DNA of 18,258 nt, from NCBI GenBank assembly GCA_964568365.1, contig CAZMQF010000035.1, forward strand, positions 1-18,258, written 5' to 3'. Made by a program: the position numbers and the translations under genes. The first letter of the stretch is position 1. Each line of letters begins with the position of its first letter. Shown here in pieces: positions 1-7,346 of the stretch. A model generated the notes under the pieces. That model worked only from the letters and a program-made list of their open reading frames with translations, had not been told where the DNA came from and searched no databases. The DNA comes from CAYLMG01 sp964568365. GTDB taxonomy: Bacteria; Planctomycetota; Phycisphaerae; Sedimentisphaerales; Anaerobacaceae.

Positions 1-78
1 CGTCTTCTCCGCATATTTTATAACCTATTGCTCTTACTGGATGGGAAGATATATGTTGAGAAAAACAGATGTTAATTA

Positions 79-1134
79 TTAGCTGTTGATAATTTTTATA
101 AAATTTCTTGCCGACTCTTCGGTTTTCCAGGGTGTGACAAAACCTTCAAATTGTTTTGATTCTTCTATGTCTCTGTCAAGTTGCAGACGATACTGGCTGA
201 TATGATGAAAGTATCTTTTCTCTTCATAATAATCTGCTAAGTATTCCTGCTCCGTCTGCCCCGGTGTCGGCAAAAGCAGTGCCTTTTTCTTGTCCAGCTC
301 TGCAAGCTCCATAATCGTCGTATATCCTGAGCGTGTTATTATGAACTTTGAGCGGTTCATAATATCTTCCTGCTGTTCTGTTTTTAGAAAGCTGTAAAAT
401 TCAGCATCACCGGGCAGGTTTTTTTGCTGTCCCTCAGGATTGCCTCCTGCAATTACAATCCTGCCCTTTAATTGATTTAACTGAGAAATAATTTTTTTCT
501 CTAATATCACTCTCTGAGGCTCAGGTCCCGACAGGGAAACGAAGTACTCGATATCCTGTTCCGTGTCCAGCTTGCTTATATGAGACAATATGCCGATATA
601 TCTTATTTTGTCTTCGCTTATATACCTTAGATTATGCGAAAGATGTCCTGAAAGATTTTGTCCCTCAAAGTCGGGGACAAGTACGTACCTGTACTTTCTC
701 ATTCTCGAGGCTAGCCATAGCTCAAAAGCCCATTCGGCGCCGATAGGCGTTTTGAACCTTAATTGATGATTTATCAGATAGGAGTTTTCAGCACTGTCAT
801 ATACATCGTACCTGCAGTCTGAAATTACTGTATCAAACTTTTCTCTCTTGATTATCTGCTCGGTGTGCTTTCTCGCCTGCCTGAGCGTCTTGAGCATCCA
901 GGGACAGGAAAGTACAAACTTCAAACGGAAAAAAGCCGTTTTCGTATAGGGCGGATACAGGCTCGGAACGTCGTAATAAAAACATTTATCCTTAAAATAA
1001 TCTTTCAAAATTTTCAGAGCGATGCCCGTTGATAGTAAATATACCTCGTTTTTTTTACATAGTTCTTTAATCAGAGGTATGTCTCTTGTTGCGTGTCCCA
1101 GCCCCCAGTCAAAAACGCCAAAGAGTATTTTCAT
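79..1134 (-). CDS. MurG-like glycosyltransferase of unknown acceptor
   Basis: A 351-residue protein with the two-domain GT-B layout. The N-terminus carries the GxGHxTR-type motif (WGLGHATRD, residues 10-18) of MurG/UDP-glucuronosyltransferase-like enzymes. The C-terminal half holds the donor-site signature ITRSGYTTIMELAEL (about 265-280), followed by LLPTPGQTEQEYLA. This matches the group often annotated as 'glycosyltransferase family protein', related to GT28. It has no signal peptide or membrane span, so it is probably cytoplasmic or peripheral. It would move a sugar from a nucleotide-sugar donor to an acceptor that the sequence does not reveal. It is the last visible gene of the his-isp-cys-ruv run, 30 bases after ruvB, with no clear ribosome-binding site close to its ATG, so translation may depend on coupling or be weak. 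It is too divergent to be called murG. Family confident, substrate unknown. Confidence 0.8.
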   Translation of the reverse strand: MKILFGVFDWGLGHATRDIPLIKELCKKNEVYLLSTGIALKILKDYFKDKCFYYDVPSLYPPYTKTAFFRLKFVLSCPWMLKTLRQARKHTEQIIKREKFDTVISDCRYDVYDSAENSYLINHQLRFKTPIGAEWAFELWLASRMRKYRYVLVPDFEGQNLSGHLSHNLRYISEDKIRYIGILSHISKLDTEQDIEYFVSLSGPEPQRVILEKKIISQLNQLKGRIVIAGGNPEGQQKNLPGDAEFYSFLKTEQQEDIMNRSKFIITRSGYTTIMELAELDKKKALLLPTPGQTEQEYLADYYEEKRYFHHISQYRLQLDRDIEESKQFEGFVTPWKTEESARNFIKIINS

Positions 1135-1164
1135 ATTTTTTGTTGACCGTATCCTTTTCCGACC

Positions 1165-2217
1165 TTACTGCTCCTCTTGGTTGAAAAGACCAGCCTCTGT
1201 ATCGGCTTGTTTGTTTTTATTACATTTTAATCCGAGGTGTTCGCAACCCTGCGCTGTAATTTCCCTGCCGCGTCTTGTCCTGCGTAAGAATCCTGTCTGC
1301 AAAAGGAACGGCTCGACCACGTCCTCGAGCGTATCTTTCTCTTCGCCTAACGTCGCGGCAATTGCGTCGATACCTGCCGGCCCGCCGTCATAGACCTTCG
1401 CAAGCGCCCGCAAAAACGACCTGTCAAGCTCATCGAGACCCAGACTATCAATCCGCTCCATCTTCAGGGCATTTTCAACTATCTCTGTGCTTAATAGTCC
1501 TTTGCCTTTCACCTGTGCATAATCACGAACTCGCTTGAGCAGCCGGTTTGCAATTCTTGGCGTTCCCCGCGAACGTGCTGCTATCAGTTCAAGCGTTCCG
1601 TCTTCGGTTTGCAGAGTTAATAGATTCGCTGACCTTTTTAATATGTCCGTCAGCTCCTCCGGACTGTAAAAATTAAGATGGTACAGCATTCCAAATCGAC
1701 CGCGAAGCGGCGCGCTTAAAAGTCCCGCCCGTGTTGTTGCGCCTATCAGCGTAAACCGTTTGAGCGGAAAGTTTATTGTTTTTGCGTGCAGGCCGCTGTC
1801 GACGGTAAAGTCCACCCTGAATTCTTCCATCGCAGGATATATGAACTCTTCTACCGGCGTGCTCAGCCGGTGTATTTCATCTATGAATAAAATGTCGCCT
1901 GTATTAATATTGCTCAACATGCCCATCACGTCACCGGCCTTGACCATAGCAGGCCCGGATGTGCACCGAATCCTTGCCCCCATCTCGTTTGCCACAACGT
2001 TCGCCAGCGTCGTCTTGCCGAGCCCGGGCGGGCCGTAAAGTAAAATATGCTCCAGAGGCTCACCCCGTTTCCTCGCTGCGGTCATTGCTATCGAAAGTTT
2101 TTCCTTAACATTGTTTTGGCCTACACATTCGTTAAGAAATCTTGGCCGAAGCGATGTGTTGAAACTTTCTTCCTGCTCGTTTATCGGTTGCCTGCTTATT
2201 ACCCTGTCTATCGCCAT
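1165..2217 (-). CDS. ruvB: Holliday junction branch-migration ATPase RuvB
   Basis: A 350-residue AAA+ motor that, as a hexamer with RuvA, drives branch migration of Holliday junctions during recombinational repair. Visible motifs: Walker A GPPGLGKTT (62-70), Walker B LFIDEIH (110-116), sensor 1 GATTRAG (159-165), arginine-finger region LRGRFG (171-176), and the C-terminal winged-helix DNA-binding domain around GPAGIDAIAATLGE. Length is near the usual 330-350, with about 15 polar residues extra at the C-terminus. It follows ruvA by 44 bases that are made of a 7-base-period repeat and contain no Shine-Dalgarno sequence, which is odd for a core gene. Confidence 0.98.
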   Translation of the reverse strand: MAIDRVISRQPINEQEESFNTSLRPRFLNECVGQNNVKEKLSIAMTAARKRGEPLEHILLYGPPGLGKTTLANVVANEMGARIRCTSGPAMVKAGDVMGMLSNINTGDILFIDEIHRLSTPVEEFIYPAMEEFRVDFTVDSGLHAKTINFPLKRFTLIGATTRAGLLSAPLRGRFGMLYHLNFYSPEELTDILKRSANLLTLQTEDGTLELIAARSRGTPRIANRLLKRVRDYAQVKGKGLLSTEIVENALKMERIDSLGLDELDRSFLRALAKVYDGGPAGIDAIAATLGEEKDTLEDVVEPFLLQTGFLRRTRRGREITAQGCEHLGLKCNKNKQADTEAGLFNQEEQ

Positions 2218-2223
2218 AATATT

Positions 2224-2258
2224 ATTTAACTTTTAACTTTGAACGTTTAACGTTAATT
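2224..2258. repeat. Degenerate 7-base tandem repeat in the ruvA-ruvB spacer
   Basis: Five consecutive heptamers fill most of the 44-base spacer: ATTTAAC, TTTTAAC, TTTGAAC, GTTTAAC, then GTTAATT (plus strand). The period is exactly 7 and the unit drifts slowly. Similar period-7 arrays lie at 11531-11565, 13733-13774 and 13968-14135. The repeat occupies the place where the ruvB ribosome-binding site would be expected. Confidence 0.75.
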
Positions 2259-2261
2259 TTC

Positions 2262-2891
2262 TCACGCTTCAACGCCTTGTTTTAACCTGTAAACCAGCGG
2301 CACGAGCTCTTCCGCTGTTTTTACATCCGGGTGCCTTTCACACGCCAGCTCGATAAGCTCCATCGCCTCGTTTCTCTTTTCGCCCCAGGCGATTAGGATT
2401 TCCAGCGTCTCCGCCTGGAAAGCCTTGAACTTCCTCTCTCTGCCCGCTGCAATTTCAGCACCCGCAGCGAAGCTTTTTAGCTTGCCCTTAAGCTCGGCGA
2501 TAATATGCTGAGCCATCCTTCTGCCGAGAGTGGGCAGTGACGTTATTATTTTTTCATCTCCATCTTCAATTGCTGCTGCGACGGTTGAAATCGGCAAAGT
2601 TAAGCAGCGAAGCCCCTTTTTTATTCCGATACCTTTTACACTGATAAACTTTGTGAAAAACTCCTTTTCGCCCGCACTTAAAAAGCCGGTCATCCTCGGC
2701 ACAAAGGAGCCGCCGCCGGGTGTCCCCTCGAAATATTCCATCGTGTACAGCCTTATCTCGCTGCCTATCTTATCTGACAGGGCGTTTACGCAATAAGCCG
2801 GCAGCATCAGCTCATAGGTAACCGAGCCGACCTCTATGAGACAGCTCTCGCTGCCGAGCTTTACCAATCTTCCTTCAATACCTGCTATCAT
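2262..2891 (-). CDS. ruvA: Holliday junction DNA-binding protein RuvA
   Basis: A 209-residue protein (usual length about 200) that binds Holliday junctions as a tetramer and loads RuvB. The N-terminal OB-fold (about 1-65) begins MIAGIEGRLVKLG, typical of RuvA. The tandem helix-hairpin-helix domain follows, with the first hairpin at ISVKGIGIKKGL and the second at LPTLGRRMAQHIIAELKGKL. The C-terminal RuvB-binding domain spans about 155-209. The second hairpin reads TLG where most family members have GIG, a mild divergence. The start follows ruvC by 12 bases, with only a weak purine-rich ribosome-binding site. Confidence 0.95.
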   Translation of the reverse strand: MIAGIEGRLVKLGSESCLIEVGSVTYELMLPAYCVNALSDKIGSEIRLYTMEYFEGTPGGGSFVPRMTGFLSAGEKEFFTKFISVKGIGIKKGLRCLTLPISTVAAAIEDGDEKIITSLPTLGRRMAQHIIAELKGKLKSFAAGAEIAAGRERKFKAFQAETLEILIAWGEKRNEAMELIELACERHPDVKTAEELVPLVYRLKQGVEA

Positions 2892-2903
2892 AAAAAGCTT
2901 CTT

Positions 2904-3386
2904 CTAAGTAATACTGACTTTCGTATTTGAACAGCACAAGGCCGCTGCGATTGCGTCAGCCACGTCGTCCGGCTCCGGCACCTGCGGCAGGCCGAGAATT
3001 CTCTGAATGCTTCGCTGAATCTGCTCTTTTTTGGCTCTGCCGTTGCCCGTTATGGATTTTTTTATTCGTGTTGCTGAAAAGCTTCTTACCTCGATGCCGG
3101 CCTCGGCACATTTTTGTAGTATAACACCTCTTGCGTGTCCCATCAATATCGCAGTCCTCGGATGTGCATAGTGTGAATACAGCTCTTCAACTGCCACCGT
3201 ATCGGGCTGAAAATTCTTCAACAAAAGCTCGACGTCCTCTGCTATCCTGTTAAGCCTTACCTCTATCGAATCTTTCTCATCGGTCCGCAGAACTCCCGCC
3301 TCGATTAAACTTTCCCTCTCGGAATCTATTTCTATACAGCCGTATCCGCAGACCTGCAGTCCCGGGTCAATGCCCAGTATCCTCAT
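2904..3386 (-). CDS. ruvC: Holliday junction endonuclease RuvC
   Basis: A 160-residue RNase H-fold resolvase that cuts Holliday junctions symmetrically as a dimer, in complex with RuvAB. Acidic catalytic residues are visible: Asp7 in GIDPGL, the Glu of AVEELY (about 67), and the Asp pair of DDVADAIAAALC (about 141/144). The ATG at 3386 is preferred: it overlaps the cysS stop as ATGA and has GGAG six bases upstream. A GTG four codons further upstream (3398) is possible, but that triplet is part of the GTGGAG ribosome-binding region. The overlap implies translational coupling to cysS. Confidence 0.96.
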   Translation of the reverse strand: MRILGIDPGLQVCGYGCIEIDSERESLIEAGVLRTDEKDSIEVRLNRIAEDVELLLKNFQPDTVAVEELYSHYAHPRTAILMGHARGVILQKCAEAGIEVRSFSATRIKKSITGNGRAKKEQIQRSIQRILGLPQVPEPDDVADAIAAALCCSNTKVSIT

Positions 3387-4861
3387 TTTATTCTCCACTC
3401 AGTTCCGTCCGGTGTATCTTTCAGCTCTATTCCGATTCTTTCCAGTTCGACTCGTATGGTATCAGCAAGCTCAAAATCCTTATTTGTTCTGGCATTGTTG
3501 CGCTGCTCAATCAAAATCTTAATCAAATTATCAGTCACCTCTTCGCTGCCGCCGCCGGCTTGCGGATATTCTTCTTTTACTACCCCTAAGACGTCACCGC
3601 CGAGCTTTGTAAATAAATCATCAATCGCGTCGAGAGTCTTTTTTGTGGCATCACCCTTTTCGAGCACTGGATTTGTTAAGCGAACCAGCTCGAAAATAAC
3701 CGAAAGAGCAATAGAGGTATTCAAGTCGTCATTCATAGCCGCTTCGAATTTTTCCTTAAGCTCTGCGAGCTGCTGCTCGATTTCTTTGTCAGCTTCCCCG
3801 TCGGCTGCCGACTCGACTTCCTTTCGTAGTGCCTTGACTGTTTTTGCTATTTTATCGTAGCCGCTTTGAGCTGCGAATAACGCAGCATCGGAAAAATCAA
3901 GCGGGCTGCGATAGTGACTATTCAGTATTAACTGCCTGACAGCAAGCGGCTCATAGCTTCTGGTCAGTCTTTCGTGAACGCCGGAAAAGGCCTGCTTGAG
4001 CGTGATAAAATTATCCAGACTCTTTCCCATCTTTTGCCCGTCAACAGTCACCATATTGTTGTGCAGCCAGTACCGTACAAACCGCACACCGTTGGCAGCC
4101 TCCGACTGCGCAATCTCGCAGTCGTGATGCGGGAATTGATTCTCTATACCACCGCCGTGTATATCGATTGTCTGCCCGAGGTATTTCATACTCATTACCG
4201 AACATTCGAGATGCCAGCCCGGATAACCCATCCCCCACGGGCTCGGCCACTGCATAATATGATTCGGCTCCGCCTTTTTCCATAATGCAAAATCAACAGC
4301 GTTCTTTTTATCCGGTGAGACCTCTACACGAACGCCGGCCTTCATCTCCTCGATATTCCTTCCGGATAGTTTGCCGTAATCGGCGAATTTCGATACGTCA
4401 AAATACACCGACCCGTTAACCTCATAGGCATAACTCTTCTCCAGCAGAGTTTTAACCAGCTCTATCTGCTCGATGATATGACCGCTTGCCCGCGGACTTA
4501 TGTCGGGTCGAACGCAATTGAGCTTATCCATATCCTCGAAGTAGCTGCGCGTATAATATTCTGCCAGCGCCATCGGATGCTTCTTTTCCTTCTTGGCAGC
4601 TTCCGTAACCTTGTCCTCTCCCTCGTCTGCGTCGTCGGTAAGGTGACCGACATCGGTAATGTTTTGAACATAAGTAACAGCGTAACCTGAATATCGCAGA
4701 TACCGTACGAGGATATCAAAGCTGACGTAGCTTTTCGCGTGTCCCAGATGTGCATGGCCGTAAACCGTCGGCCCGCAAACATAAATACCAGCCTTGCCTT
4801 TTTGCAGAGGCTTGAATTCCTCCTTCTTTCTCGTCAAACTGTTATAAAGCATCAACGCCAT
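3383..4861 (-). CDS. cysS: Cysteinyl-tRNA synthetase
   Basis: A class I aminoacyl-tRNA synthetase of 492 residues that charges tRNA-Cys. Motifs: CGPTVYGHAHLGH at the N-terminus (zinc-ligand Cys plus the HIGH-type HLGH), GWHLECS (second zinc Cys), PHHDCEIAQSEA (remaining zinc ligands) and KMGKS (the KMSKS loop). The C-terminal anticodon-recognition part ends GTEWRIK. I start it at the ATG at 4861. The in-frame GTG at 4870 lies inside the strong GAGGTGG ribosome-binding site, 5 bases before the ATG, so it is unlikely to be the start. It lies 18 bases after ispF and overlaps ruvC by 4 bases. Confidence 0.97.
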   Translation of the reverse strand: MALMLYNSLTRKKEEFKPLQKGKAGIYVCGPTVYGHAHLGHAKSYVSFDILVRYLRYSGYAVTYVQNITDVGHLTDDADEGEDKVTEAAKKEKKHPMALAEYYTRSYFEDMDKLNCVRPDISPRASGHIIEQIELVKTLLEKSYAYEVNGSVYFDVSKFADYGKLSGRNIEEMKAGVRVEVSPDKKNAVDFALWKKAEPNHIMQWPSPWGMGYPGWHLECSVMSMKYLGQTIDIHGGGIENQFPHHDCEIAQSEAANGVRFVRYWLHNNMVTVDGQKMGKSLDNFITLKQAFSGVHERLTRSYEPLAVRQLILNSHYRSPLDFSDAALFAAQSGYDKIAKTVKALRKEVESAADGEADKEIEQQLAELKEKFEAAMNDDLNTSIALSVIFELVRLTNPVLEKGDATKKTLDAIDDLFTKLGGDVLGVVKEEYPQAGGGSEEVTDNLIKILIEQRNNARTNKDFELADTIRVELERIGIELKDTPDGTEWRIK

Positions 4862-4879
4862 CAAAACCACCTCGTCATA

Positions 4880-5392
4880 TTATAACGTTCTTTTATATTT
4901 TCTTTTTATGAGCACGACCGCTGTTGCTGTTATCGCCTCGCCTTCGCCTACCGGCCCGAGCCCTTCATTTGTTTTGGCCTTTACGTTTACTGCGTTGAAA
5001 TCTATTCCCAGAAGTGAGGCAATACATCTTTTAATCTGTCCCTTGAATGTCTCGAGTCTGGGCTTCTCAATATGGATTATCACATCAACATTAACTATCA
5101 GCCAGCGCTGCTCGGCCAGCTTATCTCTTACTTCAAGAACAAGTCGCTTGCTGTCGACACCTTTGAATTTCGGGTCGGTATCGGGAAACAATGTCCCTAT
5201 ATCGCCCATCCCTGCTGCTCCCAGCATAGCGTCTATTACAGAATGTAGCACGACATCACCGTCACTGTGTCCGAGCAGACCTTCGGGGTAGGGTATATGA
5301 ACGCCGCCCAGCATCAGGCGTCTGCCTTCGGCAAGCTTGTGTATGTCGCTGCCGATACCTGCCCTGTACTCGTGGTCATGCTCTTCAACCAT
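4880..5392 (-). CDS. ispF: 2-C-methyl-D-erythritol 2,4-cyclodiphosphate synthase
   Basis: A 170-residue enzyme of the non-mevalonate (MEP) isoprenoid pathway that cyclises CDP-ME-2-phosphate to MEcPP and CMP, usually as a trimer with metal ions. Asp16 and His18 in GIGSDIHKL and His50 in SDGDVVLHS match the metal ligands. The C-terminal NVKAKTNEGLGPVGEGEAITATAVVLI is the family signature (only its parts TNEGLG and GEGEAI are needed for recognition). About 10 residues before the conserved core are extra. The ATG at 5392 has AAGG upstream. Only the monofunctional form is present; no ispD domain is fused. Confidence 0.97.
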   Translation of the reverse strand: MVEEHDHEYRAGIGSDIHKLAEGRRLMLGGVHIPYPEGLLGHSDGDVVLHSVIDAMLGAAGMGDIGTLFPDTDPKFKGVDSKRLVLEVRDKLAEQRWLIVNVDVIIHIEKPRLETFKGQIKRCIASLLGIDFNAVNVKAKTNEGLGPVGEGEAITATAVVLIKRKYKRTL

Positions 5393-5425
5393 TGCTTTTA
5401 CCTTTTCCCTTTTCCTTTTTACTTA

Positions 5426-6010
5426 TTAAAGGATTCCTTTTGTGCTCGGTATGTCGTCTCCGACAATTTTGACCGCTGCCGCCAGCGACTGGCCCAATCC
5501 CTTGAAAATCGCCTCGGCAATATGATGGCTGTTAGTACCGTAAGGCACGTTTACGTGCAGATTAAATGCACCGTTATTGGCGAAGCTGCGCAGCAGCTCT
5601 TCGAGACACTCGACGTCGAAGTTACCTATTCTTTCCGTCCTGAAGTTGGCATTATACACACAGTTAGCCCTGCCGGACAAATCAACGCTTACATTCGCCA
5701 GCGCATCCTCCATAGGCACCGAGCTGTGCCCGTATCTTGCTATACCTTTTTTGCTGCCAAGTGCTTTTGTCAGCCCCTGGCCGAGGCATATCGCTATATC
5801 CTCGACCGTATGATGCGCATCGACCTCCAAATCACCTTTAGCTTTTACAATCAAATCAATTTTGCCGTGCTTGCTCAGGTGCGTGAGCATATGGTCAAGA
5901 AAGCCGATACCCGTATCTATCTCGTATTTGCCGACACCGTCCAGGTCGAGCTCAACTAAAACGTCCGTCTCTTTTGTCTTTCTTTGAATCTGTGCGCTTC
6001 TCTTTGCCAT
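5426..6010 (-). CDS. hisB: Imidazoleglycerol-phosphate dehydratase
   Basis: A 194-residue monofunctional HisB, catalysing the sixth step of histidine synthesis (imidazoleglycerol phosphate to imidazoleacetol phosphate). The manganese-binding repeats are present: HHTVED (66-71) and SHHIAEAIFK (161-170), plus GFLDHMLTHLSKHG near residue 36. The phosphatase domain found in enterobacterial HisB is absent, as in most bacteria. It starts 10 bases after hisC with an AAGGGG ribosome-binding site. The product feeds HisC, encoded immediately upstream. Confidence 0.98.
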   Translation of the reverse strand: MAKRSAQIQRKTKETDVLVELDLDGVGKYEIDTGIGFLDHMLTHLSKHGKIDLIVKAKGDLEVDAHHTVEDIAICLGQGLTKALGSKKGIARYGHSSVPMEDALANVSVDLSGRANCVYNANFRTERIGNFDVECLEELLRSFANNGAFNLHVNVPYGTNSHHIAEAIFKGLGQSLAAAVKIVGDDIPSTKGIL

Positions 6011-6020
6011 AAAAAGCCCC

Positions 6021-7067
6021 TTATTCTGATAAAATTTCCTTCATTGCCGAAAGCAGTTTTTCATTCTGTTCTCTCGTGCCCACCGTTATCCTCAGCTTAT
6101 CTTCAAGTAAAGGCAGATTCCAGTACCGCACGTAGATATTCCGCTGCTCTAATTTCTCAAATAGAATATTGGCTGCCATTTTCTTGCTTTCGGCAAGTAT
6201 AAAATTCGCAAAACTTCTCGGCACCACAAAATCAATTGCCTGAAGCTGCTCTGTCAAAAATTGCCGCTCCGCTTTAATCCTTTCGATATTGCCCTTAAAA
6301 TACTGCTGGTCTTTAATGGCAGCCGTCGCCGCCGCAGTCGCAACTGCATCGATATTATACGAGTCCTTAAGCTTCATCAACCCCTCTATCAATCCCTCAT
6401 CTGCCATCGCATATCCGAATCGAAGCCCCGCAAGCGAGTACCCTTTGCTCAGCGAGCGAAGGATTATCACGTTATCGAACTCTTTAATCAGGCCGATACA
6501 GTTCTCCTCGGCAAAATCGACGTAGGCCTCGTCAATCAGCAAAACACCTTTTATCTCATCTGCCGCAGATGCCAGCTCGGCAACGCTTATAAAGCTGCCT
6601 GTCGGCGCATTGGGATTACACACAATCGTCAATGCTGCCTTACTTTTAACAAGCCCGGCCGGCAGATTAAATTCCTCGTCAAACGGAACCTCGATTGCCC
6701 TGCAGTTCTGCAGATTCGCAAGAACGGGATAAAGTGAATATGTCGGTACCGGGTAGGCCACTGCCCGCCTCTCATCGCAGAACGCGCGTATCGCCATACT
6801 CAAAAGCTCGTCCCCGCCGTTCGTGCAGATAATATTTTCCTGCTCGACTCCATTAAGTTTTGCTGCTTCCCGGCGGAAAATATCAGCCGTCGGGTCAGGG
6901 TACCTTCGTAGCTGTTCAGCCTTGATTTCCGCCACCGCCTTCATTACCTCAAGCGAGGGCGGATAAGGATTTTCATTGGTATTTAGCTTTACAACGTCAG
7001 TTTCTTTAGGCTGATACCCAGGCCGATAACCTTCTCCCCTTTCAATATTTTCCCTGAAATAGCCCAT
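6021..7067 (-). CDS. hisC: Histidinol-phosphate aminotransferase
   Basis: A 348-residue PLP-dependent fold-type I aminotransferase that converts imidazoleacetol phosphate plus glutamate to histidinol phosphate. Visible features: LNTNENPYPPS at the N-terminus, GGDELL (84-89), the PLP-contacting CNPNAPTG (150-157), IDEAYVDF (178-185), and the Schiff-base Lys208 in SLSKGYSLAGLRFGYA. The ATG at 7067 has GAGG eight bases upstream. It is the first gene of the eight-gene minus-strand run, so the promoter near 7097 probably serves all of them. Related HisC-like enzymes can act on aromatic amino acids, but hisB next door supports the histidine role. Confidence 0.97.
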   Translation of the reverse strand: MGYFRENIERGEGYRPGYQPKETDVVKLNTNENPYPPSLEVMKAVAEIKAEQLRRYPDPTADIFRREAAKLNGVEQENIICTNGGDELLSMAIRAFCDERRAVAYPVPTYSLYPVLANLQNCRAIEVPFDEEFNLPAGLVKSKAALTIVCNPNAPTGSFISVAELASAADEIKGVLLIDEAYVDFAEENCIGLIKEFDNVIILRSLSKGYSLAGLRFGYAMADEGLIEGLMKLKDSYNIDAVATAAATAAIKDQQYFKGNIERIKAERQFLTEQLQAIDFVVPRSFANFILAESKKMAANILFEKLEQRNIYVRYWNLPLLEDKLRITVGTREQNEKLLSAMKEILSE

Positions 7068-7096
7068 AAATTCGCCTCAAACCAAAAATCCTACGA

Positions 7097-7125
7097 ATTA
7101 TACGGATATTACTCTTAAATTAAAA
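7097..7125 (-). promoter_or_regulatory. Candidate promoter of the hisC-hisB-ispF-cysS-ruvCAB run
   Basis: On the minus strand a perfect TATAAT (7097-7102) lies about 30 bases before the hisC ATG, giving a leader of roughly 20 bases that includes the GAGG ribosome-binding site. The matching -35 region (about 7120-7125) is poor, so only the -10 element is well supported. Confidence 0.45.
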
Positions 7126-7197
7126 GGAAGTTTTCTCTTCTCTGGGTAAAATCAGAATGCCTTTTTTGTCTGTCTGCCCGCTTGTTCTAATTAGATT

Positions 7198-7226
7198 TTG
7201 ACTTATCTTTATTTTTTTGTTATCAT
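7198..7226 (+). promoter_or_regulatory. Sigma-70-like promoter of the C69 dipeptidase gene
   Basis: TTGACT (7198-7203) and TATCAT (7221-7226) are separated by exactly 17 bases and face the dipeptidase gene. A start near 7233 would give a leader of about 115 bases. The leader holds an eight-codon upstream ORF (7286-7309) without a good ribosome-binding site. Promoter and gene are divergent from hisC. Confidence 0.55.
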
Positions 7227-7346
7227 CTGGCCGGAGGCTAAACGTTATTAAAAAACAAAGGTTTGAAACAGCAGTTGTCGGTTGTATGAAAAAGAACACA
7301 GGCTTTTAGCTGACTTAAAACCAGTCATAATTGGCCGATGTGAAAA

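Noticed and set aside
1..14. ATG on the minus strand at 14 (MRRR...) as start of a gene leaving the left edge
   Set aside because: Only four codons are visible and the upstream AGG is a poor ribosome-binding site. It cannot be told from chance.
7286..7309. Eight-codon upstream ORF in the leader of the C69 dipeptidase gene
   Set aside because: No ribosome-binding site and no regulatory codon pattern; probably chance.
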